DNA of 64,000 nucleotides from Amycolatopsis sp. NBRC 101858 (GCF_030269325.1 NZ_BSTD01000006.1:124001-188000), one strand, 5' to 3'. Shown: positions 41,034 through 50,191, counted from the stretch's first letter. Notes: generated from the letters alone by a model not told the origin. Translations and numbers: made by a program.

Positions 41034-42482
41034 CTAGCCGACGGACCCTTCCATCTGGAGCTCGATCAGGCGGTTCAGCTCGAGCGCGTACTCCATCGGC
41101 AGCTCACGCGCGATGGGCTCGACGAACCCGCGCACGATCATCGCCATCGCCTCGGCCTCGTCGAGACCGCGCGACATCAGGTAGAACAGCTGCTCTTCGC
41201 TGACCTTGGACACCGTGGCCTCGTGGCCCATGGACACCTCGTCGTTGCGGATGTCCACGTACGGGTAGGTGTCCGAGCGCGAGATCGTGTCGACCAGCAG
41301 GGCGTCGCACACGACGCTGGAGCGCGAGTGGTGCGCCCGCTTCGCCACGCGGACCAGGCCGCGGTACGAGGTGCGGCCGCCGCCGCGCGCCACCGACTTC
41401 GACACGATCGTCGAGGAGGTGTACGGCGCGAGGTGCTCCATCTTGGCGCCCGCGTCCTGGTGCTGGCCCTCGCCCGCGAACGCGACCGAGAGGACCTCAC
41501 CCTTGGCGTGCTCGCCCATGAGGAAGACCGACGGGTACTTCATGGTCACCTTGGAACCGATGTTGCCGTCGATCCATTCCATGGTCGCGCCCTCTTCGCA
41601 CTTGGCGCGCTTGGTGACCAGGTTGTAGACGTTGTTCGACCAGTTCTGGATGGTCGTGTAGCGGCAGCGGGCGCCCTTCTTGACGATGATCTCCACGACC
41701 GCCGAGTGCAGCGAGTCGGACTGGTAGATCGGCGCCGTGCAGCCCTCGACGTAGTGCACGTAGGCGTCTTCGTCGACGATGATCAGGGTGCGCTCGAACT
41801 GGCCCATGTTCTCGGTGTTGATCCGGAAGTAGGCCTGCAGCGGGATGTCCACCTTGACGCCCTTGGGCACGTAGATGAACGAACCGCCGGACCACACCGC
41901 CGTGTTCAGCGCGGAGAACTTGTTGTCGCCGGCCGGGATGACCGAGCCGAAGTACTCCTCGAACAGCTCCGGGTGCGTCTTGAGCGCCGTGTCCGTGTCG
42001 AGGAAGAGCACGCCCTGCTTCTCGAGGTCCTCGCGGATCGAGTGGTAGACGACCTCGGACTCGTACTGGGCCGCGACACCCGCGACGAGGCGCTGCTTCT
42101 CCGCCTCGGGGATGCCGAGCTTGTCGTACGTGTTCTTGATGTCTTCGGGCAGGTCTTCCCAGCTCGCAGCCTGCTTCTCGCTGGAGCGGACGAAGTACTT
42201 GATGTTGTCGAAGTCGATCCCGGAGAGGTCGGCCCCCCAGTTGGGCATGGGCTTCTTCTCGAAGAGCTTGAGCGCCTTCAGTCGCGCTTCGCGCATCCAC
42301 TCCGGTTCGGACTTCTTCCCGGAGATGTCGGTGACGACATCCTCGTTCAGCCCGCGACGGGCGCTGGCGCCCGCTTCGTCGGAGTCGGCCCAGCCGAACG
42401 CGTACTTGCCAAGGGACTCGATGGTCTCTTCCTGGCTCAGTGGCGCGGTGGTGGGAGTGCGCTGCTCGGCAGCGGCAGTCAT
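41034..42482 (-). CDS. sufB: Fe-S assembly protein SufB
   Basis: A 482-residue main scaffold protein. Marker segments are PKGVKVDIPLQAYFRINTENMGQFERTLII, YVEGCTAPIYQSDSLHSAVVE (the cluster-site cysteine region), and EATVSKVSEEQLFYLMSRGLDEAEAM. It carries the nascent Fe-S cluster. There is no intein in this copy, unlike some mycobacterial sufB genes. The ATG at 42482 overlaps the sufR stop by four bases. Confidence 0.96.
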   Translation of the reverse strand: MTAAAEQRTPTTAPLSQEETIESLGKYAFGWADSDEAGASARRGLNEDVVTDISGKKSEPEWMREARLKALKLFEKKPMPNWGADLSGIDFDNIKYFVRSSEKQAASWEDLPEDIKNTYDKLGIPEAEKQRLVAGVAAQYESEVVYHSIREDLEKQGVLFLDTDTALKTHPELFEEYFGSVIPAGDNKFSALNTAVWSGGSFIYVPKGVKVDIPLQAYFRINTENMGQFERTLIIVDEDAYVHYVEGCTAPIYQSDSLHSAVVEIIVKKGARCRYTTIQNWSNNVYNLVTKRAKCEEGATMEWIDGNIGSKVTMKYPSVFLMGEHAKGEVLSVAFAGEGQHQDAGAKMEHLAPYTSSTIVSKSVARGGGRTSYRGLVRVAKRAHHSRSSVVCDALLVDTISRSDTYPYVDIRNDEVSMGHEATVSKVSEEQLFYLMSRGLDEAEAMAMIVRGFVEPIARELPMEYALELNRLIELQMEGSVG

Positions 42483-43294
42483 GCGGGTTTCCCTCCATTC
42501 GGGATCCGTGCTGTGCGCCCTGAGGGCACCGTTCTGACCGGCTCGGGATGGGCCGGCGGACCCGCCGTGGCGGGTACGTGGGTGGTGCACGCGGAGTCAC
42601 CGCGTGCGATGGTCGCCAGCCGCTGGACGTGGGTGCCCAGCAACTCGGCGAACGCCTCCGTCTCGGCCTCGCACAGCTGCGGGAACTCCGCGGCCACGTG
42701 GGCGACCGGACAGTGGTGCTGGCAGAGCTGAGCGCCGACGTTCTGACCGGGTGCCGGAGTGCCTACCTGACGGGTCGACGCAGCGTAGCCCTCCCTGGTC
42801 AGGGCGGTCGCCAGGGCCTCCGCGCGCGTCGCCGGATCACTCGATCCGGTGATCGCGGAGCGGTGCGGCCCGACGAGCTTCTCGATGCGCTGCTCGGCGA
42901 ACGCGCGCACGGCGTCTTCACCGGCGTGCTCGGCCAGGAAGCGGATGGCGGAGACGGCCAGGTCGTCGTAGGCGTGCCCGAACCGGGCGCGGCCGGCCTC
43001 GGTCAGCAGGAAGAGCTTGGCCGGGCGGCCCCGGCCCCGGGGTCCGCGGCGGGGCGCGTCGCGCGTCTCGGCTTCGCCGTCCGCGAGAAGCGCGTCCAGG
43101 TGCCGGCGGACGGCCGCCGGGCTGATCCCGAGCTGCTCGGCGACCACGACGGCGGTCATGGGACCCTGTTCCAGGAGCAGCCGGGCGACCTCGCTGCGGG
43201 TCTTGCCCTCGGCGCTGACCTGCGACGGGACAGCGTTGACCGTGGCGCGGGGCATGTCGCCGCCCGCCTGGTCACCCGCCTCCGTCTTTTTCAC
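42479..43294 (-). CDS. sufR: Fe-S responsive repressor SufR
   Basis: A 271-residue (GTG 43294) or 258-residue (ATG 43255) protein. The winged helix is TRSEVARLLLEQGPMTAVVVAEQLGISPAAVRRHLDALLADG with the basic wing GPRGRGRPAKLFLLT. Near the end LCQHHCPVAHVAAEFPQLCEAE supplies the three cysteines that hold the Fe-S cluster in SufR. It heads the suf operon and represses it when clusters are sufficient. The upstream GTG falls inside the putative operator, which would fit a leaderless transcript; the internal ATG (MPRATV) is the alternative. Equivalent to M. tuberculosis Rv1460. Confidence 0.92.
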   Translation of the reverse strand: MKKTEAGDQAGGDMPRATVNAVPSQVSAEGKTRSEVARLLLEQGPMTAVVVAEQLGISPAAVRRHLDALLADGEAETRDAPRRGPRGRGRPAKLFLLTEAGRARFGHAYDDLAVSAIRFLAEHAGEDAVRAFAEQRIEKLVGPHRSAITGSSDPATRAEALATALTREGYAASTRQVGTPAPGQNVGAQLCQHHCPVAHVAAEFPQLCEAETEAFAELLGTHVQRLATIARGDSACTTHVPATAGPPAHPEPVRTVPSGRTARIPNGGKPA

Positions 43295-43305
43295 AACACA
43301 AGTGT
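43291..43305 (-). promoter_or_regulatory. SufR operator
   Basis: The minus strand reads ACACT-TGTGT-TGTGA. This equals the ACACT-N5-TGTGA site I recall for mycobacterial SufR. It overlaps the first possible sufR start codon, so binding would shut off the operon promoter. Confidence 0.65.
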
Positions 43306-43388
43306 GTCTTATTTCCCGGCGGTCGGCAAAGGCGGGGTCTTCGGCAGTGACCCGACTCACTCCGCGGGGGCGGCGATACCCTGCTCCC

Positions 43389-45047
43389 GTGGCAGAGGGT
43401 GAACAGGACCAGCAAGGGACAGTGCTCGAGACCGAGCACGCCCACCCCGTGACGCTTTCGCCCGTCCGGCCCCGCGAGCCCCTCCCCCTCGAAGCCGACG
43501 AGCAACGCGGGCTGAACGTCGTCCGCCGGTTCGGCACGATCGGCTCGCTCTTCCTCGCCCTCGGCTCCCTCGGCGCCGGCGCCGCCCCGGTGATCAACCC
43601 GGTGCAGGAGATCCCGGTGCTGCGGCTGTTCACCCGCATCCCGACGGTGTCGCTGGCCATCGCGATCTCCGGGATGGGCATCCTCGTGCTCAGCTGGCTG
43701 ATGCTCGGGAAGTTCGCCCGGCCCGACCGCGCCCGGCTCGCGTCGCAGGGCCAGCTCGCGCGCACGATCGCGCTGTGGGTGCTGCCGCTGCTGGTCATCC
43801 CGCCGCTGTTCTCCCGCGACGTCTACAGCTACCTCGCGCAGAGCGAGATCGTGCACCGCGGCATGGACCCCTACGTCCTCGGCCCGGCGCAGGCCCTCGG
43901 CGTCGCCGACCCGTTCACGATGGGCGTGTCGAACATGTGGCGCGAGACGCCGGCGCCGTACGGGCCCCTGGTGCTGCGCCTCGGCGGCTGGCTCGCGCCG
44001 CTGTCCGGCAACAGCATCGCCGTCGGCGTGCTCCTGCAGCGCGTGCTCGCCCTGGCCGGTGTGGTCCTCATCGTCTGGGCGCTGCCCCGGCTCGCCCGCC
44101 GCTTCGGCGTCCAGCCCGCGACGGCGCTGTGGCTCGGCGCCCTGAACCCGCTGCTGATCTTCCACTTCATCGCCGGCGCCCACAACGACGCGCTCGCCAT
44201 CGGCCTGATGCTCGCCGGGCTGGAGGTCGGCATCCGGCGGCTGCCGATCCGGGTGAAGGGCGACACGCCACCGCCACTGGCGCGCGGGGAGCTGCTCTAC
44301 ATCGGGCTCGGGGTGGCGATCATCACCCTGGGCGTCGCGGTGAAGCTGCCCGCCCTGTTCGCCTTGCCGTTCTTCGCCGTGATGGTCGCGCGGCGCTGGC
44401 ACGGCCGGCTCAAGGACCTCTTCGTCGCCGGGGCCCCGATGGCGCTGTGGTTCGGGCTGGTGCTGGTCGCCGTCTGCTTCGGCACCGGGCTCGGCTTCGG
44501 CTGGGTCGGCGCGACGTTCGACACCCCGGGCCTGGTCCGCTCCTGGATCTCCCCCACCGCCGAGCTCGCCAACCTCTCCGGCGTCCTGGGCATCGCGCTC
44601 GGGCTCGGCAACCACACCAACGGCCTGGTGCCCATCCTCGGCGCGCTCGGCTACCTCGTCGCCGTCGCCATCACGGTCAAGTTCCTGTGGGACAGCTTCA
44701 AGTGGCGCTACCGGCCGATCATCGGCCTCGGCGTCTCCCTCGGCGCGGTGATGATCCTGCAGATCAACCTGCAGCCCTGGTACGTGCTGTGGGCGGTGAT
44801 CCCGCTGGCCGCCGCGGCCGGGACGTCCCGGTTCCGGGTGGCCGCGGCGGTGCTGTCCGCCGCCCTGCCGTTCCTGCTGCCGCCCACCGGCAGCACCTTC
44901 GACGGCCGCCCGTACGTGCTCCCCTTCGCCTACGTCGCGGCGATCGTCGTGTGCGGCGGCGGGATGCTGGTCGTGCGGCGACTCGCCCCCGTCCTGCTCT
45001 CCAGGCCGTCCCCGCGGGTGCCCGCGCGGGCCGACGCCGTATCGTGA
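43389..45047 (+). CDS. mptB: MptB-like alpha-1,6-mannosyltransferase, polytopic membrane protein
   Basis: A 552-residue protein with a polar N-terminus (1-45), then about twelve to thirteen helices. The luminal loop SRDVYSYLAQSEIVHRGMDPYVLGP carries the aspartate of GT-C mannosyltransferases, followed by PAPYGPL and NPLLIFHFIAGAHNDALAIGLMLAG. In Corynebacteriales MptB extends the alpha-1,6-mannan core of lipomannan using polyprenol-phosphate mannose. The divergent position next to sufR is the same as Rv1459c next to Rv1460. The start is GTG 43389. Confidence 0.82.
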   Translation: MAEGEQDQQGTVLETEHAHPVTLSPVRPREPLPLEADEQRGLNVVRRFGTIGSLFLALGSLGAGAAPVINPVQEIPVLRLFTRIPTVSLAIAISGMGILVLSWLMLGKFARPDRARLASQGQLARTIALWVLPLLVIPPLFSRDVYSYLAQSEIVHRGMDPYVLGPAQALGVADPFTMGVSNMWRETPAPYGPLVLRLGGWLAPLSGNSIAVGVLLQRVLALAGVVLIVWALPRLARRFGVQPATALWLGALNPLLIFHFIAGAHNDALAIGLMLAGLEVGIRRLPIRVKGDTPPPLARGELLYIGLGVAIITLGVAVKLPALFALPFFAVMVARRWHGRLKDLFVAGAPMALWFGLVLVAVCFGTGLGFGWVGATFDTPGLVRSWISPTAELANLSGVLGIALGLGNHTNGLVPILGALGYLVAVAITVKFLWDSFKWRYRPIIGLGVSLGAVMILQINLQPWYVLWAVIPLAAAAGTSRFRVAAAVLSAALPFLLPPTGSTFDGRPYVLPFAYVAAIVVCGGGMLVVRRLAPVLLSRPSPRVPARADAVS

Positions 45048-45053
45048 CCCGAT

Positions 45054-45980
45054 GTGAGTGCCCCCGCCGTCGAGATCACCGGGCTGGTGAAAAGCTACGG
45101 CTCCACCCGCGCGGTCGACGGTCTCGACCTGCGGATGGAGCGCGGCAGCCTGCTCGCCCTGCTCGGCCCGAACGGGGCCGGCAAGACCACCACCGTCGAG
45201 ATCTGCGAAGGCTTCCTGAAGCCTGACGCCGGTTCGGTGCGCGTGCTCGGCCTCGACCCCGTGCGCGAGTCGGCCGCGCTGCGCCCCCGCGTCGGGATCA
45301 TGCCCCAGGGCGGCGGTGCCTACCCCGGAGTCCGCGCCGACGAGATGCTCGGGCTGGTGGCCTCCTGCGCGGCGTCCCCGCTGGATCCGGCGTGGCTGCT
45401 GGACATCCTCGGGCTGGCGTCGGTGCGGCGGACGCCGTTCAAGCGCCTTTCCGGCGGGCAGCAGCAGCGGCTTTCGCTGGCGTGCGCGCTGATCGGGCGG
45501 CCGGAGCTGGTGTTCCTCGACGAGCCGACCGCGGGCATGGACCCGCAGGCCCGGCGGCTGGTGTGGGACCTGCTGGGCGCGCTGCGCCGCGACGGCGTCT
45601 CGGTGCTGCTGACCACGCACCTGATGGAGGAGGCCGAAGCCCTGGCCGACACCGTGGTGATCATGGACCACGGCAAGGTCGTCGTCTCGGGAGCACCGCA
45701 GTCGTTGACGGTCGACGAGAGCGGCACCGCGGGCCTGCGGTTCAAGGCGCGCACGCGGCTGGACACGGCGTTGCTGACCGCGGCGCTGCCGGAGGGCTAC
45801 GCGGTGCGCGAGGCGGCGCCGGGCACGTACGTCGTGGTGGGCTCGGTCGACCCGCAGGTCGTGTCGACGGTCACGGCGTGGTGCGCGCAGCAGGGCGTGC
45901 TGCCGGAGGAGCTGCAGGTCGGCAAGCGCACGCTCGAAGAGGTCTTCCTGGAGCTGACCGGACGGGAGCTGCGGGCATGA
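45054..45980 (+). CDS. ABC transporter ATP-binding protein
   Basis: A 308-residue DrrA/CcmA-type ATPase with Walker A GPNGAGKTTTVEI, Q-loop MPQGGGAYPG, signature LSGGQQQRLSLACAL, Walker B LVFLDEPTAGMDPQ, and switch TTHLMEEAE. A C-terminal regulatory portion of about 80 residues follows. It works with the permease encoded next (ATGA overlap). Corresponds to Rv1458c in gene order. The substrate is unknown; cell-envelope material is plausible, given the mptB neighbour (inference). Confidence 0.92.
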   Translation: MSAPAVEITGLVKSYGSTRAVDGLDLRMERGSLLALLGPNGAGKTTTVEICEGFLKPDAGSVRVLGLDPVRESAALRPRVGIMPQGGGAYPGVRADEMLGLVASCAASPLDPAWLLDILGLASVRRTPFKRLSGGQQQRLSLACALIGRPELVFLDEPTAGMDPQARRLVWDLLGALRRDGVSVLLTTHLMEEAEALADTVVIMDHGKVVVSGAPQSLTVDESGTAGLRFKARTRLDTALLTAALPEGYAVREAAPGTYVVVGSVDPQVVSTVTAWCAQQGVLPEELQVGKRTLEEVFLELTGRELRA

Positions 45981-46762
45981 GCGTTTTCGAGCCGGGTGTT
46001 TTTGCTCCGGCCCCCGGGCGCGGGTCCCTGGGCCGGATGCTGCGCACGCACGCGCGGGTCGAGGCGAGCCTGACGCTCCGCCACGGCGAGCAGGTGCTGC
46101 TGACGCTGCTCATCCCCTTGGCGTTGCTGATCGGGTTGTCATTGTTGGACATCCTGCCCGCGTCCCAGCTGGGTACGACGTCCAAAGTGGACTGGATCAC
46201 GCCCCGCATCCTGGCGCTGGCGGTGATGTCGTCGGCGTTCACGGGCCAGGCGATCGCACTGGGTTTCGACCGGCGTTACGGCGTGCTGAAGCGCCTCTCG
46301 GCGACGGCGTTGCCACGGTGGCTGCTGGTGGCGGGTCGGTTGATCGCGGCGCTGGTGGTGGTCGTGCTGCAGTCGGTGATCATCGGCGTGGTGGCGGCGT
46401 TCCTGGGGTGGTCGCCTTCGTTCTCGGGCCTGGCTTCGGCTGTTCTGCTGCTGGTACTCGGGACCTTGGCGTTCGGGGCACTCGGCGTGCTGCTGGGTGG
46501 GGCGTTGCGCGCCGAAGCCGTGCTGGCGCTGGCGAACATCGTGTGGTTCGTGCTGCTCCTGGCGGGCGGCATCCTGCTGGCGCCGTCGTCGCTGCCTGCG
46601 GGGCTGGCGCGCGTGGTGGAGCTGCTGCCGTCGGGGGCATTGGCGGAGGGGATGCGGTCGGCGTTGGTCGACGGTTCGTTCGCCCCGGGGCCGATGGCGG
46701 TACTGGCGGTCTGGGCGGTCCTCGCGGGCGCTCTCGCGTCCCGCACGACGAAGCTCACCTGA
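45977..46762 (+). CDS. ABC transporter permease (ABC-2 type)
   Basis: A 261-residue membrane protein with about six helices: LLTLLIPLALLIGLSLLDILP, AVMSSAFTGQAIALGFDRRYGVLKRLSATAL (the characteristic cytoplasmic loop of ABC-2 permeases), then LVVVVLQSVIIGVVAAFLG and LLLVLGTLAFGALGVLLGG. The ATG overlaps the ATPase stop. It would form a homodimer with the ATPase pair and export its substrate. Corresponds to Rv1457c by order. Confidence 0.9.
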   Translation: MSVFEPGVFAPAPGRGSLGRMLRTHARVEASLTLRHGEQVLLTLLIPLALLIGLSLLDILPASQLGTTSKVDWITPRILALAVMSSAFTGQAIALGFDRRYGVLKRLSATALPRWLLVAGRLIAALVVVVLQSVIIGVVAAFLGWSPSFSGLASAVLLLVLGTLAFGALGVLLGGALRAEAVLALANIVWFVLLLAGGILLAPSSLPAGLARVVELLPSGALAEGMRSALVDGSFAPGPMAVLAVWAVLAGALASRTTKLT

Positions 46763-46796
46763 CCCAAGCCAGGGCGACACTCGGCCAGGGAAGCGC

Positions 46797-47648
46797 TCAT
46801 CCCCAGGTCCAGGCTATTCCGATCCGCGATCCCGGTGTCAGGGCCTGAGCACGCAGCTCCACGTACCTCGACGACGAAACGGTCAGCATTCGCCTTGAAC
46901 CAGGCGGTGGCTCGTCGTACATGGCATCGTCGGAGGCACCGACGATTTTCCAGCACTTGCGCGGAACGCTGTCACCCGAGAACTGCGCCCGAACCAGCAC
47001 CTCCCGAGCTCCCTGACCGGTGATCACACTCTCGGAGAAGCTTGTGTACTGAGCGGGATGCACATAGCGGCCTCTCGTGGCGAAGAACCCGTACTCGCCC
47101 TCGTCGAGCGGGGCGGCCAGCATCACATCGACGAGCAACGCATCACCCTCGTCCGAAACGGAAACCGGCCTGATCTTGCCGATCGTACAATTGAGGTAAG
47201 GCTCGACATTGACTTTTCCGCCGCCGGAATGAGTCACCCCCTTCCGCGCCGCGGCCCTGACGACATAACGGTCCACCCCGTCGCCCGTAGCTCTGATCCA
47301 GCGCTCGACCGTGCGGGTCTCCCTCGTGCCCCTTGCACTGACGAACGAGGTGACGACCAAACGGTCCAGGTACACCGGATCCCAGAGATCATTGTGTGCT
47401 TCACCACGCGGCAGCGGCGTCTTCTGGGCCGCCGACCACAGCGACCACAACTCGCCCTCATCGCCATTCAGATAGCGGCCGACCTTTTTGACGAAATCCC
47501 AGGCCGGGACACGAGACCCTCGGAGCATCTCGTTGACCGTCGTGTGACTGACGCCGCCCACCTCACTCGCGATCTTCCGAGTGCTGGGTCTCCCGGCTCG
47601 AAGGTGCAACCTGCGCAGTGCCGACGCCAGTGACTCTTCAGGCGTCAC
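46797..47648 (-). CDS. HTH protein with shared DGVD domain (module A)
   Basis: A 283-residue protein from GTG 47648 behind GGAGGTG. The N-terminal part is a helix-turn-helix (RPSTRKIASEVGGVSHTTVNEML, about 20-42) with a following helical stretch. Residues about 105-283 form a domain also present in the protein at 50507-51631: ERWIRATGDGVDRYVVRAA (DGVD at 123-126), a middle NCTIGKIRPV...PLDEGEYGFF, a VPRKCW motif, and an end SRIGIAWTWG. The domain's role is unknown. It diverges from a small two-helix membrane protein over phased GTAA repeats. Possible roles are ligand-sensing repressor or effector. It interrupts the conserved Rv1457c-ctaA gene order, so it is accessory. Confidence 0.7.
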   Translation of the reverse strand: MTPEESLASALRRLHLRAGRPSTRKIASEVGGVSHTTVNEMLRGSRVPAWDFVKKVGRYLNGDEGELWSLWSAAQKTPLPRGEAHNDLWDPVYLDRLVVTSFVSARGTRETRTVERWIRATGDGVDRYVVRAAARKGVTHSGGGKVNVEPYLNCTIGKIRPVSVSDEGDALLVDVMLAAPLDEGEYGFFATRGRYVHPAQYTSFSESVITGQGAREVLVRAQFSGDSVPRKCWKIVGASDDAMYDEPPPGSRRMLTVSSSRYVELRAQALTPGSRIGIAWTWG

Positions 47649-47680
47649 CAGGACACCTCCTTCGACGCGTCACCAACATC

Positions 47681-47716
47681 GTAAGAAGATGTAAAGCCAC
47701 CGTAAACCGCTGTAAC
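47681..47716. promoter_or_regulatory. Helically phased GTAA repeats in module A promoter
   Basis: GTAA tetramers begin at 47681, 47691, 47702 and 47712, about one DNA turn apart, each followed by A/G and C-rich bases. They lie 33-68 bases upstream of the HTH gene, in the gap to the small membrane protein. A multi-copy binding site for the HTH protein is plausible (inference). Confidence 0.5.
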
Positions 47717-47790
47717 GGCATTAGTTTTACGTGATCTCGTGGTTGCCGCCATGGTGGTTCGCACACGTCTGCTGGGACAAGGAAGTACCT

Positions 47791-48087
47791 ATGCCGAAGT
47801 CGAGCCGATCCACATCACGTGCCGGACGGCCGCGAACTTTGGTCGAGGTCGGCGGGGCAGCGGTCGTATCCCTGGGTTCGGCAGCCTGCCTGATCGCATG
47901 GATGAATGGGGAGTCGCTCACAGTCGCGGTCCTCACCTCCGGAGCAGCGATGGCGGCGTTGTTGAACGCTCTGGTCGCCGTCGCGACTTTCCTGGCAAGC
48001 CACCCGCGTGACGACGCGCCCCCTCACAGATCGCACGAACGGGAGAAGAGCGCGAAAGGGCGAACCGACAAACGACGCCGAGCCTGA
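47791..48087 (+). CDS. Small two-helix membrane protein (module A partner)
   Basis: A 98-residue protein from ATG 47791 with AAGGAAG in front. Basic N-terminus (MPKSSRSTSRAGRPRTL), helix VEVGGAAVVSLGSAACLIAWM, short turn, helix LTVAVLTSGAAMAALLNALVAVATFLA, and a long charged Lys/Arg/His/Glu C-terminal tail (SHEREKSAKGRTDKRRRA). I do not recognise a family. It is divergent from the DGVD-domain HTH gene. Small membrane proteins paired with a regulator may act as toxins, sensors or stress effectors; none is proven here. Confidence 0.6.
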   Translation: MPKSSRSTSRAGRPRTLVEVGGAAVVSLGSAACLIAWMNGESLTVAVLTSGAAMAALLNALVAVATFLASHPRDDAPPHRSHEREKSAKGRTDKRRRA

Positions 48088-48238
48088 CAGAGTCAACCCC
48101 GTGGACCGAGGCAACGCACGAAGGGCCTGCGACGTTCGGTACTCCGCGTGCGTGACCTAGGTCCCTTGTGGCCGCGGCGTCGTTCTGGGCGCGGGGACCT
48201 GCCGAAAGCCGCGTTTCCCGGCGCTCTACCATCGATGG

Positions 48239-49198
48239 GTGCCGTTCACCAGCCTCGTCGCCCGCTTGCCGTATCCCTCCGCCACCGTGCAGCGGGCCGT
48301 CGGGATCGCCGCGGTCCTCGCGCAGGCGCTGATCGGCGTCACCGGCTCCATCGTGCGCGTCACCGGCTCGGGCCTCGGCTGCCCGACCTGGCCGCAGTGC
48401 GTCGCCGGCAGCCTGGTCCCGGTGGACCACCCGGGCATCCACGCCCTCAACCAGTGGATCGAATTCAGCAACCGGATGCTGACCGGCGTCGTCATCGCCG
48501 TCGCCGCGATCGCCGTCCTCACGGCGTGGCGCGTGCAGATCGACCACCCGAGCCGCACCCGCCTGGTCAAGCTGGCCTGGACGATGCCCGGCGGCGTCGT
48601 GCTGCAGGCCGTCGTCGGCGGGATGACCGTGCTCGCCAAGCTCGAGTGGTGGACCGTCGCGATCCACTTCCTCGCCACCACTCCCCTCGTCTGGCTCGCG
48701 GTCCTGCTGCTGCGCGCGTTCCGCGAAGGCGACGAACCCGCGCGGCCGCTGGTGCCCGGCCGCTCGGTCCTGGTCGCGCTGGCCGTCGTGATGTGGCTGG
48801 TGCTCGCGGCGGGCACAACGGTGACCGGCGCCGGCCCGCACAGCGGCGACCTCAACACGCACCGCCTGGCCGTTTCGGTGGAGACGCTCGCCCAGGTCCA
48901 CGGCGGACTGCTCGTGCTGTACATGCTCCTGCTCGCGGTGTTCGGTCTGCAGCTGCTGCGCGCCGGCGCGCCGAAGAGCCTGTGGCAGCGCTACATCGGG
49001 GTCTGGGTGGTCGCGCTCGCGCAGGGCGGGCTGGGCTCGCTGCAGTACGCGCTGGGCGTGCCGGAGGCGATGGTGTCGTTCCACGTCCTCGGCGCGATGG
49101 CGGTGATCGTCGCGACGGCGACGCTGTGGACGGGCAGCCGCGACCGCGGCCCGGTGACGTCGCTGGAGCCGGCCCCGCGGGAACTCGCCGCCGCCTGA
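48239..49198 (+). CDS. ctaA: Heme A synthase (COX15/CtaA family)
   Basis: A 319-residue membrane protein with eight helices. GSIVRVTGSGLGCPTWPQC holds the extracellular cysteine pair, and histidines in HALNQWIEFSNRM, the HF of VAIHFLATTPL, AQVHGGLLV and VSFHVLGAM are the heme-ligand positions of the family. It oxidises heme O to heme A for cytochrome aa3 oxidase, in the membrane. The start is GTG 48239. Same place as Rv1456c. It partners functionally with ctaB at 59-60 kb. Confidence 0.92.
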   Translation: MPFTSLVARLPYPSATVQRAVGIAAVLAQALIGVTGSIVRVTGSGLGCPTWPQCVAGSLVPVDHPGIHALNQWIEFSNRMLTGVVIAVAAIAVLTAWRVQIDHPSRTRLVKLAWTMPGGVVLQAVVGGMTVLAKLEWWTVAIHFLATTPLVWLAVLLLRAFREGDEPARPLVPGRSVLVALAVVMWLVLAAGTTVTGAGPHSGDLNTHRLAVSVETLAQVHGGLLVLYMLLLAVFGLQLLRAGAPKSLWQRYIGVWVVALAQGGLGSLQYALGVPEAMVSFHVLGAMAVIVATATLWTGSRDRGPVTSLEPAPRELAAA

Positions 49199-49261
49199 CG
49201 GCAACGCGGGCTTAACTCGGCGTCGGCGTGCCCGTTTCGCCCGTGGGTTACTGTTCGCGCC

Positions 49262-50191
49262 ATGACCTCGCGCGCCGCCCCCAAGCCGCTGATCTCCCAC
49301 CGCCGCGGCACGGGCGAGATGCTGGTGCTGAAGACGTTCCTCCTGGTGCCGTTCGCGGCGCTCCTGGTCGCGGTCCCGCTGGTGTGGGGCTGGGGCATGA
49401 CGTGGATCGACCTGGCCCTGGCGGCGGCGTTCTACGTGCTGGCGACGCTCGGCGTGACGGTCGGCTACCACCGCTACTTCACCCACGGCGCGTTCAAGGC
49501 ATCCCGCCCGTTGCGGATCGCCTTGGCTGTGGCGGGGGGCATGGCGGTCCAGGGGTCGGTGATCTTCTGGGTGGCGAGCCACCGCCGGCACCACGCTTTC
49601 GCCGACCGCGAGGGCGACCCGCATTCGCCGTGGCTGTTCGGGACGTCGCCGTCGGCGTTGCTGCGGGGTTTCTGGCACGCGCACATGGGGTGGATGTTTT
49701 CCCGCGAGGTGACCAACGCCGATCGGTTCGCCCCGGACCTGGTGGCCGATGGTGATCTGCGGGTGGTGAACCGGTACTTCTGGCTGTGGATCACGTTGAG
49801 CTTGGCTTTGCCGGCCGCGCTGGGCGGGTTGCTTTCGTGGTCTTGGTGGGGCGTCGTGACGGCTTTCTTCTGGGCTGGTCTTGTGCGGATCGCTTTCCTG
49901 CACCACGTGTCGTGGTCGGTGAATTCGATTTGTCACCTGATCGGGGAACGGCCGTTCGCTTCCCGCGACAAGGCGGCTAACTTTTGGCCGTTGGCGGTGC
50001 TTTCGATGGGTGAGTCGTGGCACAACTCGCACCACGCGGACCCGACCTGCGCGCGGCATGGGGTGCTGCGGGGGCAGGTCGATATTTCGGCTCGAGTGAT
50101 TCGGACGTTCGAGCAACTCGGGTGGGCGACCGATGTGCGGTGGCCGCGGGCTGATCGTCTGGCCGCGAAGCGGGCAACCGCAGAAGCCTAA
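49262..50191 (+). CDS. Acyl-CoA desaturase (membrane di-iron)
   Basis: A 309-residue membrane protein with the three histidine boxes HRYFTH, HRRHH and HNSHH, and about four helices. This is the stearoyl-CoA delta-9 desaturase type that introduces a double bond into acyl chains using O2. HARGDPHSP-like EGDPHSPWLF follows box 2 as expected. An electron-transfer partner gene is not adjacent. It is not part of the mycobacterial order in this region, so it was inserted with the accessory modules. The start ATG is at 49262. Confidence 0.93.
   Translation: MTSRAAPKPLISHRRGTGEMLVLKTFLLVPFAALLVAVPLVWGWGMTWIDLALAAAFYVLATLGVTVGYHRYFTHGAFKASRPLRIALAVAGGMAVQGSVIFWVASHRRHHAFADREGDPHSPWLFGTSPSALLRGFWHAHMGWMFSREVTNADRFAPDLVADGDLRVVNRYFWLWITLSLALPAALGGLLSWSWWGVVTAFFWAGLVRIAFLHHVSWSVNSICHLIGERPFASRDKAANFWPLAVLSMGESWHNSHHADPTCARHGVLRGQVDISARVIRTFEQLGWATDVRWPRADRLAAKRATAEA

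Noticed and set aside
43272..45671. Long minus-strand open frame opposite mptB and the ABC ATPase
   Set aside because: Low-complexity Arg/Gln/His/Gly-rich text; the plus-strand genes have intact motifs and conserved order.
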